Source: JAYTUJ01 sp043744615
GTDB taxonomy: Bacteria; Patescibacteriota; Minisyncoccia; Phycocordibacterales; CAIRYW01
Length of the DNA stretch: 5,821 nucleotides
Assembly (NCBI GenBank): GCA_043744615.1
Contig: JAYTUJ010000038.1
Location: forward strand, 1 to 5,821
Direction of reading: 5' to 3'
Below are positions 1-5,821 of this stretch, in pieces; position 1 is the stretch's first letter, and the number at the start of each line of letters is the position of its first letter. The notes below the pieces were generated by a model that saw only the letters and a program-made list of their open reading frames with translations, made no database searches and had not been told where the DNA came from. The position numbers were made by a program, and so were the translations under genes.

Positions 1-253
1 AAACATCAGACAACTTGTCTTCCTCACATACCGTCTCGATTCTGTCTTCAGCAACTTCTTCAAGTTTTCCGATTTCTCCAATTGTTGGATTTGCACCATC
101 GAGAGGTTTAAATCTACCGGTACCTTTTGTTGTAAAAGTACAGTGAGAATAATTACCGATTTTTCCAGCACCAGCATTAGCCATAGCTTCACGCAACATA
201 TCTGCATGACTTTCAGGAACATATACAACTATTTTATATCGTTTTTTTAACAT
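1..253 (-). CDS. YqfO/NIF3-insert-like (PII/CutA-like) small protein, 3' end outside window
   Basis: The first 84 residues are visible; the C-terminus lies beyond the left edge. The protein starts MLKKRYKIVVYVPESHADML and then carries two blocks typical of the PII/CutA-like domain (COG3323) found inserted in YqfO/NIF3 proteins and also as a short stand-alone protein: AGAGKIGNYSHCTF at residues 27-40, and GTGRF-P-DGANPTIGE-G at about 44-62. The start directly at the ferredoxin-like beta strand and the lack of any NIF3 metal-site region before it indicate the stand-alone form, usually about 100-110 residues. Its biochemical role is not established; the fold is related to PII-type trimeric regulators. 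The ATG sits 3 bases after the stop of the preceding gene, without a Shine-Dalgarno sequence, so it is probably translated from the same transcript. Family recognition comes from remembered motifs; function is unknown. Confidence 0.85.
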   Translation of the reverse strand, partial: MLKKRYKIVVYVPESHADMLREAMANAGAGKIGNYSHCTFTTKGTGRFKPLDGANPTIGEIGKLEEVAEDRIETVCEEDKLSDV

Positions 254-256
254 ATT

Positions 257-811
257 TTAAACAATTAAACGGCCTTCAAAATATTTATTTTCAATTTTTT
301 CCATTGCACTATGAAATTGAGTAGATCTAATAATTTCAAAAGCACTATCTTCAAAGGGTTTAAAACTCAAAGGAAGAATATTAATAAGATTTTCTGATAT
401 TAATTCTTCAGAAAATATAGGACTTTTTAGATAACCTAATCTCAAAAAATACCATGTCGCAATAAATAAAGAACAAGGATATTTTTTTGTGATAATGTAA
501 TCAGAGATTTGTTCTTTTAATTTTTTGTTTTCAATCAATACAATCATTTCGTCACATAAAGGAATAAGTTGAGATTCTCTTAAAATAATTTCTGGTTTAA
601 ATCCTTGCTTATCAAGCCAAGAAGTAAATATTTCATAATCAAATGATGTGTCAGGAAAAGAATAATCATCGACCATTACTACTAAAGAAATATCTTTTTC
701 TTTGTGTTCTGTTGTAATATCTTTTAATACTTCAATTGAAAATTTCTGTTCACTATCAATATGATTGTTAGTGTAGATATGCGCGTATTCAATTGAATAG
801 TCTTTTTTCAT
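257..811 (-). CDS. Conserved-looking hypothetical protein, 184 aa, coupled to the ART-like gene
   Basis: I do not recognise a named family. The protein is 184 residues, cytosolic in appearance, with no signal peptide. A hydrophobic strand ending in two aspartates (SLVVMVDDYSF, about residues 42-52) is followed by FDYEIFTSWLDKQGF, which resembles a beta-strand/acid/helix unit of an alpha/beta fold. RESQLIPLCDEMI lies near residues 79-91. The C-terminal half holds a hydrophobic helix (SLFIATWYFLRLGYL) and the segment NILPLSFKPFEDSAFEII. The aromatic-rich, charged composition with few low-complexity stretches argues for a real folded protein. Its ATG overlaps the stop of the upstream ART-like gene in an ATGA arrangement, the usual sign of translational coupling, and the YqfO-like gene starts 3 bases after its stop. 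That position suggests it works with, or in the same process as, the ART-like protein; this is inference only. Confidence 0.8.
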   Translation of the reverse strand: MKKDYSIEYAHIYTNNHIDSEQKFSIEVLKDITTEHKEKDISLVVMVDDYSFPDTSFDYEIFTSWLDKQGFKPEIILRESQLIPLCDEMIVLIENKKLKEQISDYIITKKYPCSLFIATWYFLRLGYLKSPIFSEELISENLINILPLSFKPFEDSAFEIIRSTQFHSAMEKIENKYFEGRLIV

Positions 812-1356
812 ATAGTTTTATAATACCCCGCATTTTCTGGTTTAGCCAAGTCAACAAAATTAAATTTGATATCCAACTTTTTTAATTCGGCGACAGGATC
901 GTCAATTCTTTCTACACTAACAGGCTTAATGTTGTCTTTGGTTATTACTTCAAGATTGCCTAAGCCTTTTGTATAAAAAAAGTCTTCTTTTTTAAAAATA
1001 AATATATATCCGCCATCACCATACATTTGATGCAAACTTTCTTCTAAAGAATTAAAGCCGTGTATCTCAATTTCTTCGGTATAGTCGTACAAATTTACAC
1101 CCATATTATAGCGAAAAACTTTTCCGTTTATTTCAAAACTTTTTCGGTTATAGGTATATGCAAGAGCTATCCATTTATACGCGGTAGCATGAAAAGATAT
1201 TTCATCAAAAATAATTTCTTGGTTTTGATCTTTGTTTTCGTCTTCGTTTTGGTTTTTTTTGGGCTTGGGTACAGTTCTAATTTGTCTTTTTGGAATTACT
1301 GTTTCAAAAAAATCTTGAGAACCGTGATAGACAAATTCTTGGTTAGGGTTGTTCAT
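808..1356 (-). CDS. Putative ADP-ribosyltransferase-fold protein (YHGS-type), 182 aa
   Basis: I place the start at the ATG at 1356, giving MNNPNQEFVYHGS. The open frame extends upstream to 1419, but those 21 residues overlap the end of the OmdA-domain gene and read as out-of-frame sequence. The N-terminal FVYHGS, then a proline-ending segment (ETVIPKR), matches the first strand of small ADP-ribosyltransferase-like proteins, where His of YHG/YHGT contacts NAD. A middle block (SFHATAYKWIALAYTYNRK, residues 54-72) resembles their 'F-A-T...A-a-Y' helix. The end GGYIFIFKKEDF then EVITKDNIKPVSVERID resembles the final strands, with E136 of LEVITKDN a candidate for the last motif position. Between the first and second blocks sits an Asn/Lys/Glu/Asp-rich linker (about residues 31-48). 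No toxin activity can be claimed: substrate and activity are unknown. A DNA/RNA phosphotransferase-like or inactive relative of the same fold is possible. Its TGA overlaps the next ATG (ATGA). Confidence 0.6.
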   Translation of the reverse strand: MNNPNQEFVYHGSQDFFETVIPKRQIRTVPKPKKNQNEDENKDQNQEIIFDEISFHATAYKWIALAYTYNRKSFEINGKVFRYNMGVNLYDYTEEIEIHGFNSLEESLHQMYGDGGYIFIFKKEDFFYTKGLGNLEVITKDNIKPVSVERIDDPVAELKKLDIKFNFVDLAKPENAGYYKTI

Positions 1357-1370
1357 GGATTTGTTTAAAA

Positions 1371-1640
1371 CTACTTTTCTACACTCGCTCGCCGATGCGG
1401 GCATCCAGACCAGCAACATGGGCGACGCTTGCTGTTTAATAAATCTTCAAATAAGCGCTCGGTGTGTTGTTTTCTGGTTTCGGTTTTTTTTACAATTGTT
1501 ATGTAACAGATCCATTCGTTACGAGCTAGTGGCGTGAGTTTGTTCCACAATTGTAAAACTTCAGGATTTGAAAGTAATCCATCTTTAATATCTTTAGGAA
1601 CTCGATGAACGACTCCTGTTTTAATTTTTTCTAAACTCAT
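1371..1640 (-). CDS. YdeI/OmpD-associated (OmdA domain) small protein
   Basis: An 89-residue protein. Residues 8-70 follow the OmdA/YdeI C-terminal domain pattern (Pfam 'bacteriocin-protection, YdeI or OmpD-associated'): a VPKD motif, a short helix, N-P, then W-K-LTPLARNEW, and VKKTETR-QH-ERL leading into the last helix. After KRR comes a tail CCWSGCPHR (C75, C76, C80, H82), which I recall as a recurrent ending of small stand-alone members of this family and which could bind a metal. Here it continues for six more residues (RASVEK). The biochemical role of the domain is unsettled. The gene begins 18 bases after the DUF347 protein's stop and ends 14 bases before the ART-like gene's start, so it sits inside the operon. 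There is no Shine-Dalgarno sequence. Family call is confident; function is not. Confidence 0.85.
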   Translation of the reverse strand: MSLEKIKTGVVHRVPKDIKDGLLSNPEVLQLWNKLTPLARNEWICYITIVKKTETRKQHTERLFEDLLNSKRRPCCWSGCPHRRASVEK

Positions 1641-1658
1641 AATTATATTTTAATCTAT

Positions 1659-2876
1659 TTATTTCAATACATTAAGTAGAGCTTCAAGCGCGCTCTTTTC
1701 GCTTATCATATTCGGATTTGTTGATCGAAGTTCTCGAAGGACTGTATCAATTTTTCTATCAATCAGTGTCCATTGAGTATTATCTCGAGCTTTTAGTACA
1801 GGCTGTGCTTGATCCCAAGCATACTCAAGGTCGGGGATACGAGTTGTGGCACCAGACTGATCTCCTGCCCCTACATTTAATTTATCGAGAGTGTCTTGAG
1901 TAATTATGCGGAACGAAGACAAATCACCCAGCGAAGACGCATGTGTATTTGATGTTGATGTACCTATATTTGTTTCGCCCACAGGTATCGCAATTTGCGC
2001 TTGAAGTCGAGCACGAAGCAAATGATATCCGGTTCCTCCAATTACAAGAAACAACACTGCGACAAATATTGTTTGCCGCAAACCACCTTTCTCATTTAAT
2101 TCATTAACAACAAATGTCGAAACAACTCTGTCACGTTTAGTTACTGAAAGATAAAAAACGATTACAAAAATTCCTGCAAGAAATATAAAACTTGTCATCG
2201 TTGCACCAAGCCCAAGACCTCCGTGAATTGTTGGCTGAGAAAGTAGATCGCCAATAGATGCGCCAAGCGGTCGCGTCATGATGTAAATAATCCAAAAAGA
2301 TAATACTGAATTTAATCTCATTCTCCACGCAATTGCAGTTATGGCGATAATCGATGTAACAATAATACCCGTCATAAGATAGCCGAGCCCAAGACCTTCA
2401 GCAAAAAGATCTCCTGATGCGGTACCAAGTGCAAATGTAAAAAGAATAGCGAGCCAATAAAACATTTCTCTTTTTCTTGTGAAAATTGAGTGAATAGAAA
2501 GTGTTTTTTCACTAAGATACCATGCCAAAAAAGTAAGTGCTAAAAGTACTGTAAAAATAATAGTACTTGTTTCGAGTGGTACACCTAATTTATCGGTGAG
2601 GTTGTCGGTCACTAATGTTCCAAAAACACTCACCAGTGCAACGGTGAGCCAATAGATACTTGGAATGTATTTTTTTGCTCTGAATTGAAAAACGAGGGCG
2701 ATAACCAATACTATCCCCGTTACAACTGATGTTCCCGTTAAACCAAAATTTAGATTTATATTAAGAAAATCAGCAGCAGTCTCACCGACCGTTGTACACA
2801 ATACTTTGATAATCCAAAAATAGAGCGTAACTTCAGGAACCTTACTTAAAGTTTGTTTGAGAGTGGGTGTTTGCAT
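1659..2876 (-). CDS. DUF347/COG4705 four-repeat membrane protein with extra C-terminal soluble domain
   Basis: A 405-residue integral membrane protein. Four related units of about two membrane helices each are visible, at roughly residues 11-65 (KVPEVTLYFWIIKVLCTTVG-ET-AD), 70-125 (YWL-ALVSVFGTLVTDNL), 136-185 (FYWLAILFTFALGTASGDL) and 191-245 (SFWIIYIMTRPLGASIGDL). Each has an aromatic-Trp start, a T/G turn and an Asp, the pattern of the DUF347 repeat. Typical DUF347 proteins end around here. This one goes on with a further helix (267-287), a Ser/Thr/Asn-rich linker (about 300-320) and a helical soluble domain (321-405: FRIITQDTLDKLN, then TRIPDLEYAWDQA, QWTLIDRKIDTVLRELR). I recall similar DLE-AWD/IDTVL sequences in other bacterial proteins without a named function. 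Topology puts the domain outside or inside depending on helix count, which I cannot fix. The substrate is unknown. The start is supported by an extended -10 just upstream and by the KVPEVTLYFW motif following it. Confidence 0.88.
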   Translation of the reverse strand: MQTPTLKQTLSKVPEVTLYFWIIKVLCTTVGETAADFLNINLNFGLTGTSVVTGIVLVIALVFQFRAKKYIPSIYWLTVALVSVFGTLVTDNLTDKLGVPLETSTIIFTVLLALTFLAWYLSEKTLSIHSIFTRKREMFYWLAILFTFALGTASGDLFAEGLGLGYLMTGIIVTSIIAITAIAWRMRLNSVLSFWIIYIMTRPLGASIGDLLSQPTIHGGLGLGATMTSFIFLAGIFVIVFYLSVTKRDRVVSTFVVNELNEKGGLRQTIFVAVLFLVIGGTGYHLLRARLQAQIAIPVGETNIGTSTSNTHASSLGDLSSFRIITQDTLDKLNVGAGDQSGATTRIPDLEYAWDQAQPVLKARDNTQWTLIDRKIDTVLRELRSTNPNMISEKSALEALLNVLK

Positions 2877-2883
2877 GGTTAGA

Positions 2884-2889
2884 ATTATA
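2884..2889 (-). promoter_or_regulatory. Extended -10 promoter for the DUF347-led operon (near-leaderless)
   Basis: On the minus strand the bases read TGATATAAT, a perfect TATAAT preceded by the TGn extension of extended -10 promoters. The last T of the hexamer is 8 bases before the A of the DUF347 start codon, so a normal start site would leave a leader of about one base. There is no convincing -35 at 16-18 bases (the best sequences are CAGCTC-like), which extended -10 promoters can tolerate. The location, at the end of a non-coding gap and ahead of five closely packed genes, fits an operon promoter. It is a sequence match only. Confidence 0.5.
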
Positions 2890-2925
2890 TCACTTTAGAT
2901 AAAGCTGAGCTGTCCCGGCCCCCTA

Positions 2926-3124
2926 TTAAATTTCAACAACTGCTGATATCGGCAAATGATCAGAACCTTTTGATTCGCCAACTTTAACTTTAAATAAATT
3001 TAATTTAATACCAAGACTTACTTAATCACCTCTTTTTGACTGAATATATGCGGAAAAATACTTTCCGTACTTTTTTAGCTTTTGGAGATATCCATGTTTC
3101 CATGATGTTTAATATTACATTGAC
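2926..3124 (-). pseudogene. Probable remnant of an EEP-family (endonuclease/exonuclease/phosphatase) gene 3' end
   Basis: The last 31 codons (2926-3021) read VSLGIKLNLFKVKV and then GESKGSDHLPISAVVEI before a TAA. GSDHLPI matches the final catalytic motif (SDH-P) of EEP-family hydrolases, which is usually followed by a short strand and the C-terminus, as here. In the same frame a TAA at 3022-3024 interrupts; a single change to CAA would join it to an upstream stretch ending YGKYFSAYIQSKRGD. Farther upstream the sensible reading (METWISPKAKK from an ATG at 3103) is in another frame. Removing one A from the six-A run at 3071-3076 would connect the two into METWISPKAKKYGKYF. The N-terminal 200 or so residues expected for the family are absent. 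I read this as a truncated, decayed gene end. The EEP call rests mainly on the SDHLPI segment; the upstream part is less certain. Confidence 0.45.
3049..3076 (+). terminator. Hairpin plus T-run, terminator-like on the plus strand
   Basis: Plus-strand bases TGCGGAAA and TTTCCGTA form an 8-bp stem (one G-T pair) around an AATAC loop, followed after one C by six T's. This has the shape of an intrinsic terminator for plus-strand transcripts, but the stem has only three G-C pairs and no plus-strand gene precedes it in this window. On the minus strand, where the genes run, the stem is not followed by a T-run. It also overlaps the degraded EEP-like sequence, so it may be accidental. Confidence 0.25.
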
Positions 3125-3137
3125 TTGTCTCTGATGC

Positions 3138-5687
3138 CTATTTTAACATTTTTTGCTCACCCAACTCATTTGGTTTCGATACTAAAGATAATCCAAACAT
3201 AATAATTGGTGCTAAAAAATTAAATAAGAAAATAAGAAGTGTGATTTCTAACATCACAATATCGATATTTCTAAACTTATATATTTTAAATACACTATAA
3301 ATTTGAATGGTAAAAATTATAGATAAAGCAATATTATATTTCATTGTAAAAATTTGACGTTTAACTTTTTTAAGTGATGTATTCTTTTTTGTAACTTCAA
3401 ACGGCTTAGTTTTTTTAAATAAAGAAACCCACACAGCCTTAGTGATTGTTGATGTTAAAGAAGCACCGGCTATTAATGTAATAATTAATTCTAATACCGA
3501 TGCGCGCGCTACTTTTTTAAGAGCAAAACTAACTGTTACTATTTCAAGAACTATATAAATTAAAATTGGTGCAAGAAGAAGTGCTGGTGCAAAATACCTT
3601 TCTTCAGACAAAACAAAATATGATTGGACCAAAGCATAACCCATAAAAATAGGAAAAAAGATATGCGCAATCCAATATAACCAACCGGTAATAAAATAAT
3701 ATCTCTGTGCGCATGTCAATGGAGAATGTCTACTAAAAAACATTTTTTTATGTTCAATTAATATACGCATGGCACCGTATACCCAACGAAATCTTTGTTT
3801 TGAATACTCAGAAAATGCATTAGGCGCAATACCTTCGCCCAATACTTCTGGAATATAGATGGCTCTGTATCCACGACTTAAAAGTTTAATACCCACATAA
3901 GTATCTTCTGTAATTGAATGTATAGGCCAGGATCCAATATCTAAAAGTGCTTTTTTATCGATCACACACATGGTCCCATGTTGAATTATCGAATTAGAAA
4001 GATTTCTTATTTTCATACCAATACTAAAAAAAAGTATTTGTTCAAGAATTAATGCCTTTTCAAAATATCCTCGCCCCGTATTTTTATACGCTTGGGGTGA
4101 TTGTACTGATTTAACGGTATCAGAAAAAAAGATGAGTACTTTTTCTAACCATTCTGGATGCACTACGTAGTCAGAATCAATAACAGCAATTGTATCAACG
4201 TTAGGATCTGTGTATTGCAAAGCAAGATTAAGCGCCCCAGATTTATATCCAGAAAGATTTTCTATATGCACAAATTTTACTTGCTTATGATTCGCACAAA
4301 AATCTTTTACTGGTTGCCACAGCATTGGATCTGTCGTGTTGTTATCAATAACAATAATCTCTATATTTTTGTAAGATTGGGCTAAACAAGATTTAATTGC
4401 ACAAATAACTTGGTCAGGATTTTCGTTTCGACACGGTATATGTATTGATACAAAACGTTTTGTAGGGCACGTTGGATATACTTTATTTTCGAGTTCAGAA
4501 TCTTCACCAATAATTCTTACTATATCTACAAAATGGGCTGACAAAATTATTGTGATAATAATCTGTGATGGAATCAATAAAAAAATTGATACAATGCTAA
4601 ATAAAAAATACTCAAACACAAGAACTTGTGCAAGTGTTGTTACAACCAATATCATCAAACCAAGAAAAAGTGCATACATGACGTGCGCCACAATCTTTAA
4701 TCTCAAATATTTTTTAACAAATACCACTACAAAAAATATATATAAGATAATATTTATAACACCGACAAACATATGCATGTTGTTTTGAGCAACAATTTTG
4801 TCTTCTCCATTTTTATCAAAAATACCCCAATGTGCACCAACCCTTCCTTCTGATTCTTTTATTTTCCAAGGTTGATCGTATGCTTCAATAAAATTATAAA
4901 AGTTACCGATATCAGATTTTGTGTTTTCTATTTGCGCTAAAAAATCTCTTTGAGCGAGTATGCTTGTTTTTGCTAAAAGTCTATATGCGCCGCGTGTAGG
5001 CCAACCTGTTTCAAGAAGAAGAATATGTTTATCTGGAAAAAGAGATTCTAAAGATCGATAATCTTCAACAATAGCAGTTAAAGCATATTTACTTGAAATA
5101 CCTTCCCAATACGCAAACGAGTGAAAACCAATAAAATCTACATTTTTGGCAAATGTTTTATGTTCAGTCCAAAAAAAAGGAAACTCGGCAGTACCTACCG
5201 GAAAAACTAGAGCATCTCTTACAGCTTTGACATATAGAGAAAGCTCGTCAATGCTTATTCGTTTTAAAAGCTGTGTTTCGTTTCCAACCACAACAGCTAT
5301 TATATTTGTATACCGAGGAAGATATTTTATTGCCGAATCTACAGCTATGTTGTTTTTTAGTTTATTTTCATCAAGCCAAACACCAGCAATAACCCTAAAC
5401 TTCATTTCTTCAGCAATATCATATAAAGGTAATGTGTTCTCGACTGACGAATATATTCTAATACAATCTGTATAGTGACGTAACTGTAACAAATCAGCTC
5501 GTACGCTTGCTATCTGTTTTTGATCAAGAGCAACAACGTTTCCTAAAATAGAATTTTTTGGCTCATAACTAACACACGAAACATGTCCTATGTTTTGAGG
5601 TTCGATTTTTGCGTAGACAAAAGAAAGCCAGTATAAAGTGAATGCGCCCACACCATATATAAATACTAAAAAAAATAGTTTTTTCAT
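3138..5687 (-). CDS. ndvB-like: NdvB-like GH17-GT2 fusion, putative beta-(1,3)-glucan synthase/transglycosylase
   Basis: An 849-residue two-domain membrane enzyme. A membrane anchor (residues 5-25) leads to a GH17-type TIM-barrel domain (about 33-300). It has the acid/base Glu in VVVGNET (E137), the nucleophile Glu in LLETGWPT (E226) and DFIGFHSFAYWEG between them. Three helices (about 306-386) return the chain to the cytoplasm. There a GT2 domain (about 410-655) shows D448 (VIDNN), D504-S-D506, T593-E594-D595 and QRFRW at 631-635, plus IIQHGTM and the phrase SIHIPCRNE. More helices follow (about 664-750 and 783-834), and KPFEVTKK near 761 resembles the FxVTxKG segment of cellulose synthases. 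In the family, the GT2 half polymerises glucose from a nucleotide sugar and exports it, while the GH17 half acts outside as a beta-glucan transglycosylase (branching or cyclising), as described for Pseudomonas NdvB. Product here is inference. The start lacks a Shine-Dalgarno; a TATACT (5709-5714) lies upstream with no good -35. Confidence 0.92.
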   Translation of the reverse strand: MKKLFFLVFIYGVGAFTLYWLSFVYAKIEPQNIGHVSCVSYEPKNSILGNVVALDQKQIASVRADLLQLRHYTDCIRIYSSVENTLPLYDIAEEMKFRVIAGVWLDENKLKNNIAVDSAIKYLPRYTNIIAVVVGNETQLLKRISIDELSLYVKAVRDALVFPVGTAEFPFFWTEHKTFAKNVDFIGFHSFAYWEGISSKYALTAIVEDYRSLESLFPDKHILLLETGWPTRGAYRLLAKTSILAQRDFLAQIENTKSDIGNFYNFIEAYDQPWKIKESEGRVGAHWGIFDKNGEDKIVAQNNMHMFVGVINIILYIFFVVVFVKKYLRLKIVAHVMYALFLGLMILVVTTLAQVLVFEYFLFSIVSIFLLIPSQIIITIILSAHFVDIVRIIGEDSELENKVYPTCPTKRFVSIHIPCRNENPDQVICAIKSCLAQSYKNIEIIVIDNNTTDPMLWQPVKDFCANHKQVKFVHIENLSGYKSGALNLALQYTDPNVDTIAVIDSDYVVHPEWLEKVLIFFSDTVKSVQSPQAYKNTGRGYFEKALILEQILFFSIGMKIRNLSNSIIQHGTMCVIDKKALLDIGSWPIHSITEDTYVGIKLLSRGYRAIYIPEVLGEGIAPNAFSEYSKQRFRWVYGAMRILIEHKKMFFSRHSPLTCAQRYYFITGWLYWIAHIFFPIFMGYALVQSYFVLSEERYFAPALLLAPILIYIVLEIVTVSFALKKVARASVLELIITLIAGASLTSTITKAVWVSLFKKTKPFEVTKKNTSLKKVKRQIFTMKYNIALSIIFTIQIYSVFKIYKFRNIDIVMLEITLLIFLFNFLAPIIMFGLSLVSKPNELGEQKMLK

Positions 5688-5717
5688 TACTATTTTTTAA
5701 AGAAAGTGAGTATACTA

Positions 5718-5821
5718 CTACCCACCAATAGTTGTGTCACCTGGATTAGAAATTGACTGTCTTCCTACTTCTACTGATCGCATTGGCACAGCTTTCTCAA
5801 AAGACTCACTTAATGGTTTAT
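5718..5821 (-). CDS. C-terminal end of an unrecognised gene (partial)
   Basis: An open frame enters from the right edge and ends in TAG at 5718-5720, giving 33 residues: KPLSESFEKAVPMRSVEVG, then RQSISNPGDTTIGG. The amino-acid make-up is protein-like and the strand matches all other genes. The Ser/Thr/Gly-rich tail is probably flexible. Too little is visible for a family call. The glucan synthase-like gene starts 30 bases after this stop, so the two could be co-transcribed and this gene may be relevant to it. A chance open frame of this length is possible. Confidence 0.5.
   Translation of the reverse strand, partial: KPLSESFEKAVPMRSVEVGRQSISNPGDTTIGG

Noticed and set aside
820..849. TTGGCT-18-TATTAT promoter-like pair ahead of the 184-aa gene
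   Set aside because: It lies inside the ART-like coding sequence, in a translationally coupled pair, and such matches are frequent in AT-rich DNA. It could be a weak internal promoter but I cannot support it.
1060..1368. Plus-strand open frame opposite the ART-like gene
   Set aside because: Its Phe/Val/Leu-rich reading is the complement of the Lys/Asn/Glu-rich minus-strand gene and shows no family features.
1357..1419. Longer N-terminus for the ART-like protein
   Set aside because: The extra 21 residues overlap the OmdA gene's conserved CCWSGCPHR tail in another frame and precede the natural MNNPNQEFVYHGS start.
1644..1649. TATAAT on the minus strand just before the OmdA gene start
   Set aside because: Only 4 bases separate it from the ATG, so transcription would begin inside or after the start codon; likely a chance match in AT-rich sequence.
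4552..4788. Plus-strand open frame opposite the membrane segment of the glucan synthase-like gene
   Set aside because: It is antisense to conserved GH17-GT2 coding sequence and rich in Thr/Asn/Ile as expected for a shadow frame.
5709..5714. TATACT as a promoter of the glucan synthase-like gene
   Set aside because: The only -35-like sequence (GTGACA) is 20 bases away, too far, and the hexamer has no TGn extension; the gene may simply be read through from upstream.
1..5821. CRISPR arrays, tRNA or rRNA genes, insertion sequences
   Set aside because: I saw no regularly spaced direct repeats, cloverleaf-like sequence, rRNA signatures, transposase motifs or paired terminal inverted repeats.

Overview
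The window is AT-rich and gene-dense. Every gene I can support lies on the minus strand, so transcription runs from the right edge to the left. TGA serves as a stop (the ADP-ribosyltransferase-like gene ends in TGA inside an ATGA overlap), which argues against codes that reassign UGA. No start codon is preceded by a recognisable Shine-Dalgarno sequence. Low GC, missing ribosome-binding sites, tight packing, short hypothetical proteins and a stand-alone YqfO/NIF3-insert-like protein together suggest an uncultivated bacterium with a compact genome, for example a member of the Candidate Phyla Radiation such as Parcubacteria. That placement is inference; there is no marker gene here.

Right part (about 3138-5821): the last 33 residues of an unrecognised gene are followed, 30 bases downstream, by an 849-residue protein that fuses an extracytoplasmic GH17 glucanase/transglycosylase domain to a membrane-embedded GT2 processive glycosyltransferase. 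This is the architecture of Pseudomonas-type NdvB beta-(1,3)-glucan synthases. Both GH17 catalytic glutamates and the GT2 signatures (D, DSD, TED, QRFRW) are present.

Middle (2877-3137): a 261-base gap with no intact gene. It holds what looks like the decayed 3' end of an endonuclease/exonuclease/phosphatase (EEP) family gene, broken by an in-frame stop and probably a frameshift in an A-run. It also holds a hairpin plus T-run readable on the plus strand, and an extended -10 promoter immediately before the next gene.

Left part (1-2876): a compact probable operon of five genes. It starts with a DUF347/COG4705 four-repeat membrane protein carrying an extra soluble C-terminal domain. A small YdeI/OmpD-associated (OmdA) domain protein with a Cys/His tail follows. 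Next come a putative ADP-ribosyltransferase-fold protein and a 184-residue protein of unknown function, joined by a 4-base ATGA overlap. The last gene is the start of a YqfO/NIF3-insert-like protein cut by the left edge. Gaps are 18 bases or less, so co-transcription from the promoter at about 2884-2889 is likely. I see no evident biochemical link between this group and the glucan synthase.
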